Source: Aptenodytes patagonicus (taxonomy: Eukaryota > Chordata > Aves > Sphenisciformes > Spheniscidae). From it: a DNA stretch of 64,000 bases. The position numbers and the translations under genes were made by a program. Below are positions 58,962 through 64,000 of this stretch, one piece after another (the first letter of the stretch is position 1; each line of letters begins with the position of its first letter). A model generated the notes under the pieces. The model searched no databases, had not been told where the DNA came from, and saw nothing but the letters and a program-made list of their open reading frames with translations. Where the stretch lies: contig NC_134970.1 in NCBI RefSeq assembly GCF_965638725.1, positions 3,601,001 to 3,665,000 of the forward strand. The letters run 5' to 3'.

Positions 58962-61900
58962 CACAGTTACATGTGGGCACATTTTATTCTCTGGATGCAC
59001 TTGCGCATTGTTTCTGCTCAACAGCCAAAGCTTTATTGATTCAAAACCATTACCCTTCTCCCCCATCCCCAGCACGCTTTATTTTTTTGCTATGTACCCC
59101 CTTCCCCACCCCTCAACCACTCGTCCGCTTCGAGTATTATCTCTGCTTGGAGTCTGTTTTCTCAGAAGAAGCCAACTGACAATTCATTCAAAATTTTTTT
59201 CTCCCAAGAACCATATAAATTACATGCAAAACATTGTACATAGAGATTAATATCAAAATGCAATACAGATCAGGTGCACTTTAAGCTGGACTCTAGGATA
59301 TGGCAAACACACCAGGGTACATATTGCTTTGAAACCACCATTTTTTTAATGTCATGCATACCACATAATATTCAGTCTTTTGTTTTGTATTTTTCTGTTT
59401 TTATACAAAAATACCAGTGCTTATTATACTTAGTTACTGGAAAAGAAAAACTCAGATCTGCGTGCCCTCTTCAAAAGAAAGTTTTGTTGCGAGAGCATTG
59501 GATAAATATATATACACACACAAATGTTGGTTTAATACTGTATATATATATATATTTATTTAAGGGGAGGAAATAAACTAAAGGCAGTTTTAGCCATGGG
59601 CTTTGCTGAATGAAAATTGTATTTTTTGTTGAGCAGGAGGATATCAGAGGCAGGACAGCCAGACATCAGCCTTGGCAAGAGAGATGCTGGAGCGGAACAG
59701 CCAGGTGCCAATAACCACCCCGGCGTTGCCCCACAGCCTCGCTGTTTGGGGCAGGACCGGGAGAGCAGTACCCCCCCGTCGCCGTGCCCCGCCGGGGAGA
59801 GCTGGGTTTGCAGGAGGGCGTTTTACGGGTTGCATGCTTCACGGGTTGATGAACTTGTAGGAGCTGGACCCAGCGGTGAGGAGCAACAGCAGGCAGGTAC
59901 ATGTGTCCTTCCCCCGAGAAGTACAAAAGCCTGCAGGGACTCTTCTTTGAGGTGCTTGGTCCCTGCAGTCATGGAGGGCAACAGCAGTTGGCAATGGCAC
60001 CTTGGAGATGCCCTCCCTGGACCTGGGCTGGGGCTTTTCCATTCACCCCAACATCATGTCACCCCAAGAAGCATTTCTAAAGGGGCTGAGCACTACAGGA
60101 CATCTACTCCTCGGCTGGGGAAAGCCAAAGGCTGCCCATGCTAAAATTTGGTTTAGTTTTTTTTTCCCTTCTTGAGATTGTTTCAAAATTTTCCTCAAAG
60201 CTTATTGCACAAAACCTCTGAAAATTAAGTATAACCCCTGTGCAAATCAAAGGAAACCTTATCACATAATGCAAATGCCTAAAAATGCTTGTTCAGCAAT
60301 GCACACAGGACGTGGTGTAATGTCTTTGGTACCAATCTGCCAATTTATTTAACAGAAAACCACCACCACCACCACCACCACCAGAGACCCTACTGTTATT
60401 AAGAACTGGATGCAAAATTATGTTCAGAGTGTTTTAATAACAAAGCATTCCAAGGCAAGTTAACACGTATCACAGGGTATGATTCGGTTCCTGTCTGGCA
60501 TGGCACTCTCCCCCGTGCACACTCGTGGCAGTTCAAACAAAACAAAAAAAAATTAAAAAAAAGAAAAAAAAATAAAATCTCCCCCTCTTTCAAGGCATGT
60601 CGCAGAGAGTCCCCAGAAGTTCGTGCCGCCGACCATGCCTTTCAGCGTAGAGCACCAATCTCCCCCAACTCTTTTGTAATGTCCTCAATAACTTAACCCA
60701 ATAGTCATCTGCTGCCAGTATATCACTGAAACTAAATAGGAAAAAAAAAAAAAAAAAACCACTTTACAGAAAAGATGTATGCACAATAAACGTTTATACT
60801 TTAAGCAACCAGCCATACCAACATAATTTATATAAAAAAAAAGACATTTGTGTCATCCAACTAACGTCTAGTATAAAGATGGCTGCTCAGAGAAAAGGAA
60901 GCTGACTGGCATCCGATCGCTGATACACTGAATTAATTACCTGTCACTTGGAACTGCCGTCACACAGTCACGCGCCGTTGCAGACGCGGGACTCAAGATT
61001 TATTTATTTTTTTTTCTTTAAACAAAATACATATGGCTGACGTAAAAATATCAGTTTCTGATCTAAAGAAAACTATATTTTTTGCATAATATTTATATAT
61101 AATTATTTCTCCCCCTCCTAATATGGAAACTAGAACAACAAAAATATATCAACTAGAGAACAACCAGACCCTTGTGGCAACCTGCCAGTCACAGATTTCT
61201 GTGAGTTACTTTGAGAGCCTCCAAACTTGGCTTTTTGTTGGTTTTTGTTGGTTTAAGTCTTTTCTTTTTTTTTTTTTAAACAAGTCTGAGGTAATAAAAA
61301 AAATATCAAAAGAAAAAAAGAAAAATCAGTGTATCCCCCCCCAAAGTATTTAATAAATATTTATGTAAGCTTGTAAGAACACCATTTTTTCATCCTTTTT
61401 TTTTTTTTTTTGCAAGTATTTAAAATAGAAAAAGTGATCTTTTAAGCAATGTCACCTTTAGTACAGAACCAAACCCCACAACCACCCCTTTTGTCTTTCC
61501 TGTCACCACTTGTGTATAACCCAAGAAAACACCCCCCCACCCCCCCGGTCCTGCCCAAGGTATTTTTTCAGCTCGTGTGAAGAAGGAACGGGGAGGGCAG
61601 CGATGGGTTTGTCTGCGCGGGCAGGGGGCTTGACACTGAATTTGCAATTGAGATGGGTAGTGGTGGCAATTTCTTCTTGCTGTTGGCAGTGTACGGAGCC
61701 CAGCCTTCACCCCCTTTGCCAGCACCGAGGCGGGAGACCTGGGAGAAGGACCTTTCCTCAGCTACCTGGGGCAGGAATGGGGTGACCTCGTCCTTCCCTT
61801 CCTCCCACCCCAAGGAAGGGATGAGTCGGTGCTGGGCTAGAAACAAAACAAAGACACTTGGTTTGTGTTGTCGTTTAAGGAACACTTATTTCTTGGCAAA

Positions 61901-63765
61901 GTACTGGGCCCTCGCGTGGCAGGTGGTGCTGCAGGCAGTGCTCGGAGAAGGCACGGGAGATTCTGCTGTGCGTTCTTAAAGGAAAGAAAAGAAACAACCA
62001 GCCAGCCCACCCTCTCGCTAAAACCTCTCTGCTTCCAGGGATGGAGGCTGGGCAAAGACGATGACGTTGTACAGCCAGTTACAACCAGGTTCTCTCTGCT
62101 TCCAACCAAGCCAACCAGGACGAAGGAGAGAAGGCAGCAGAGCTTCCTCCAGCCCTGCCTGCCTGGGGCCAGTAACCAGGGGTGCACCAGCAAGAGCCCA
62201 CGGGGAAGAAACTAAGCCCAAGTAAATCAAACTCCTGCCTCCTGCTCAGTCCCATGGCTTCACAAGAGGGTCAGTTTAGAGCCAACTTGCCCAGGACACC
62301 TGGGGCCTCTGCTCCAGAAAACCAGGACTCTCACCAAACGGTTACGAGACACCGAGGTGAGGCAGGACGCAGGGTGAAGAGATGACCTTCAAAAAAGCAG
62401 CAAGTGAGGCAAAGCCTCCATGCAGCACCTTCTCTGGAAGACCTGCAGCCAACCAACCAACCTGCCACCTCTGCGAGGAATTGCCTCCACTGGCAAATCA
62501 GCTCCAGAAGTGCTATGGAAATCAAAGGCCATGGAGCCTCCCTCCCTTCCACCAGCTAAAGAGACAACCTGAGTCACCCCTTCCATGATCTAGGAGTTGA
62601 CCCACTGTACTGTCAATAACCCGATGCTTGTTGTCCGTTCAGCCTGCTGACGCTTTGGCAGCGATGCGCAGAGCTGGTGGGTACGGCTGGAGCACCCTCT
62701 GGGGTTCCTCAGCAGTTAACCAGAACTTGTACTCCAAGGCTGAAGGATTATTTAACCCAAGAGTACAGACAGGCCAGAACGGGCAAGAGTCCTTCTGCTC
62801 TTGATGGCAGGAGCCGTTAAACCTTTGCAAGGCTCTCGCCAAAAGTTTCACAGCTGTTCAAGGGCAGAAGAGATGCATCTCTTAAGACTCCCCAGGAAGG
62901 AGCCCTGTTTCTCACAACCATGGGGTTTTTCTTCACCACCCTTCCGCTGCCAGTTCACCTCCACCTTGCTTTGTAGAAAAATCAGAATCTTTTACATCCG
63001 GCAAGGTTACAGCCAAGTCACCTTTGTTCCTTGTCTACCAATTACTGCTTTGGAAACAGAGAGAGAAAAGCATGTGCGCACACACAGAGGAGGAACTGTA
63101 AAGGCTAGGTACCATTTTTCAAGGTGGAAGACTGGTGTACATCCCTGTATCTATCAACCTGTGAGTAAACACCTTCCCCCTGGCTGGGTTTTTTTTGTTT
63201 ATTTTTAAATTTTCGCACTAGAGTGCTAACTCCCCCACTTCCCATTGTGAAGTTACTGGGGGCAAATCCCACAAGCAAAGAACAAACCCCAACATTAGAA
63301 GAGAACCCTAAAAACCACAAGTGGAAAAAAAATAAAGTCACAAGTGCACCCCAGCCCTCAGGCTGAGAGCGTGCATTTAAGACTACAACAATTTGAACTT
63401 TCTTTGAACATGCATTTTTCAAAGTGAAAACCCCCTACGGACGCATGGAGCCCAACTCTCGGAGAGGAAATAACCTGGCTGCTTCACCTGGGCGAGTACC
63501 ACTGAAAATTAGGGATGGAGATGCACAATTTTGGCTTAGCCTCTCTCTCCCAACACTCAGCATCGTGGTACTCTGGTTCCCACTGCTAAATAATGGTAAA
63601 AACAAAAACAAAAAACAAAACCCCCAAAAACAGAACACCAAAATGATATACGTATGAGCAGTTTGACACGAAGTGACCACAGTGTGTGATCAGTTACTGG
63701 TGCCAATATCACACAGGGCGAGGGGCGAAGGTGGAGGAGGAGGGGGGGGGTTCGAAGTTCTAAGG
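58962..63765 (-). other. ATP2B4: ATP2B4 3' untranslated region
   Basis: This is the inferred 3'UTR of the pump gene, running from the TGA at 63766 to the poly(A) signal cluster near 59.0 kb. No coding frame in it is credible. It contains an interrupted (CA)/(TA) microsatellite at 59506-59560, a (CCA)n tract near 60360-60382, A/T homopolymers (for example 60739-60756 and 61389-61411), and several AT-rich AUUUA-type stretches near 61000-61100 and 61340-61420 (transcript sense). Earlier AATAAA hexamers on the minus strand (for example near 61000 and 59554) could give shorter isoforms. The extent is inferred and not backed by transcript data. Confidence 0.6.
58983..59083 (-). terminator. ATP2B4: Cluster of three AATAAA poly(A) signals, ATP2B4 3' end
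   Basis: Three minus-strand AATAAA hexamers lie at 59078-59083, 59032-59037 and 58983-58988, within about 100 bp. The middle one reads AATAAAGC. They follow the long non-coding tract after the ATP2B4 stop and precede the spacer to ZC3H11A, so cleavage is expected at about 58960-59060. Confidence 0.6.
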
Positions 63766-63999
63766 TCAAACCGATGTCTCCAAGCTGTGTAAGGGGCTTT
63801 CGGGCTCCGGGACGGTGACCTCAGCTTGATCGCTGTCCACTGCATTGTTATTTCTGTTGAGGGATGTAGATCCACCCAGGCTACCCCCACCTCGCTTTTT
63901 GAGTCCGTCGGTCTCGGGGTCATCTTCAGCGCCGTCAAGGAATGGTGTTCGAGGCTCGTCTTCCTCCAGGATGAACTCTGGGTGAGTCATGAAGTTATG
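63766..63999 (-). CDS. ATP2B4: ATP2B4 (PMCA4) C-terminal coding piece, partial
   Basis: This is the C-terminal tail of a plasma-membrane Ca2+-transporting ATPase, which pumps Ca2+ out of the cell. About 78 codons read from the window edge to a TGA at 63766-63768. Visible family landmarks are FMTHPEF near the start, an acidic stretch (EEDEP, EDDPE), the NRNNNAVDS segment, and the end SPLHSLETSV. From family knowledge, a terminal ETSV (PDZ ligand) marks the PMCA4 'b' splice form, whereas PMCA1-3 'b' forms end ETSL. The synteny with ZC3H11A and SNRPE agrees with ATP2B4. The exon is open at its 5' side and continues past the window, so its acceptor, the calmodulin-binding region and the whole pump body are outside. 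The paralogue call rests on ETSV plus gene order. Confidence 0.9.
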   Translation of the reverse strand, partial: HNFMTHPEFILEEDEPRTPFLDGAEDDPETDGLKKRGGGSLGGSTSLNRNNNAVDSDQAEVTVPEPESPLHSLETSV

Positions 64000-64000
64000 G

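Overview
The window looks like a GC-rich, gene-dense stretch of a bird (sauropsid) chromosome, probably a microchromosome. Genes are spliced and compact, almost no young interspersed repeats are visible, and the first 38 kb carry many G/C homopolymer runs. The gene order matches human 1q32 as I recall it (ATP2B4 - LAX1 - ZC3H11A - SNRPE - SOX13), with every recognised gene on the minus strand. No species can be assigned from the sequence alone.

Layout from high to low coordinates, which is the direction of transcription. At 63766-63999 is the last coding piece of ATP2B4 (plasma-membrane Ca2+ pump 4, C-terminus ETSV), followed by a 3'UTR of about 4.8 kb that ends at three clustered poly(A) signals near 59.0 kb. 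A spacer of under 2 kb, with no LAX1 recognised, leads to the CpG-island promoter of ZC3H11A at about 57.2 kb. ZC3H11A occupies about 37.75-57.2 kb. I could join 16 coding exons into one continuous 811-codon frame encoding three CCCH zinc fingers and a repeat-rich mRNA-export protein. SNRPE (SmE, core spliceosome, 92 aa, 5 exons) starts only about 250 bp past the ZC3H11A poly(A) site and ends near 35.44 kb. Its first intron has U12-type (minor spliceosome) signals.

The main discovery candidate lies in the 5' intron of ZC3H11A. A decayed, essentially full-length relic of ZBED6 spans 52814-55736 on the minus strand. ZBED6 is the hAT-transposase-derived transcription factor that sits in the same intron and orientation in placental mammals. 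Both BED domains and the catalytic-like body are recognisable across several reading frames broken by stops and frameshifts. A ZBED6 relic here in a bird-like genome suggests the domesticated gene is older than mammals and was lost in this lineage.

The 1-35.4 kb part holds no coding exon that I can support. By synteny it is upstream of, or inside the first intron of, SOX13. A CpG island at 15.4-16.2 kb carries a good minus-strand splice donor and is my candidate SOX13 non-coding first exon. The rest is GC-rich non-coding DNA with AT-richer islands that look like regulatory elements, several clusters of SOX-type motifs (notably 26.8 kb and an inverted pair at 9.06 kb), two ancient MIR-like SINE remnants, and a 43-bp tandem array that itself looks MIR-derived.

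The many long open frames in the first 38 kb on both strands are by-products of high GC content and are left out.
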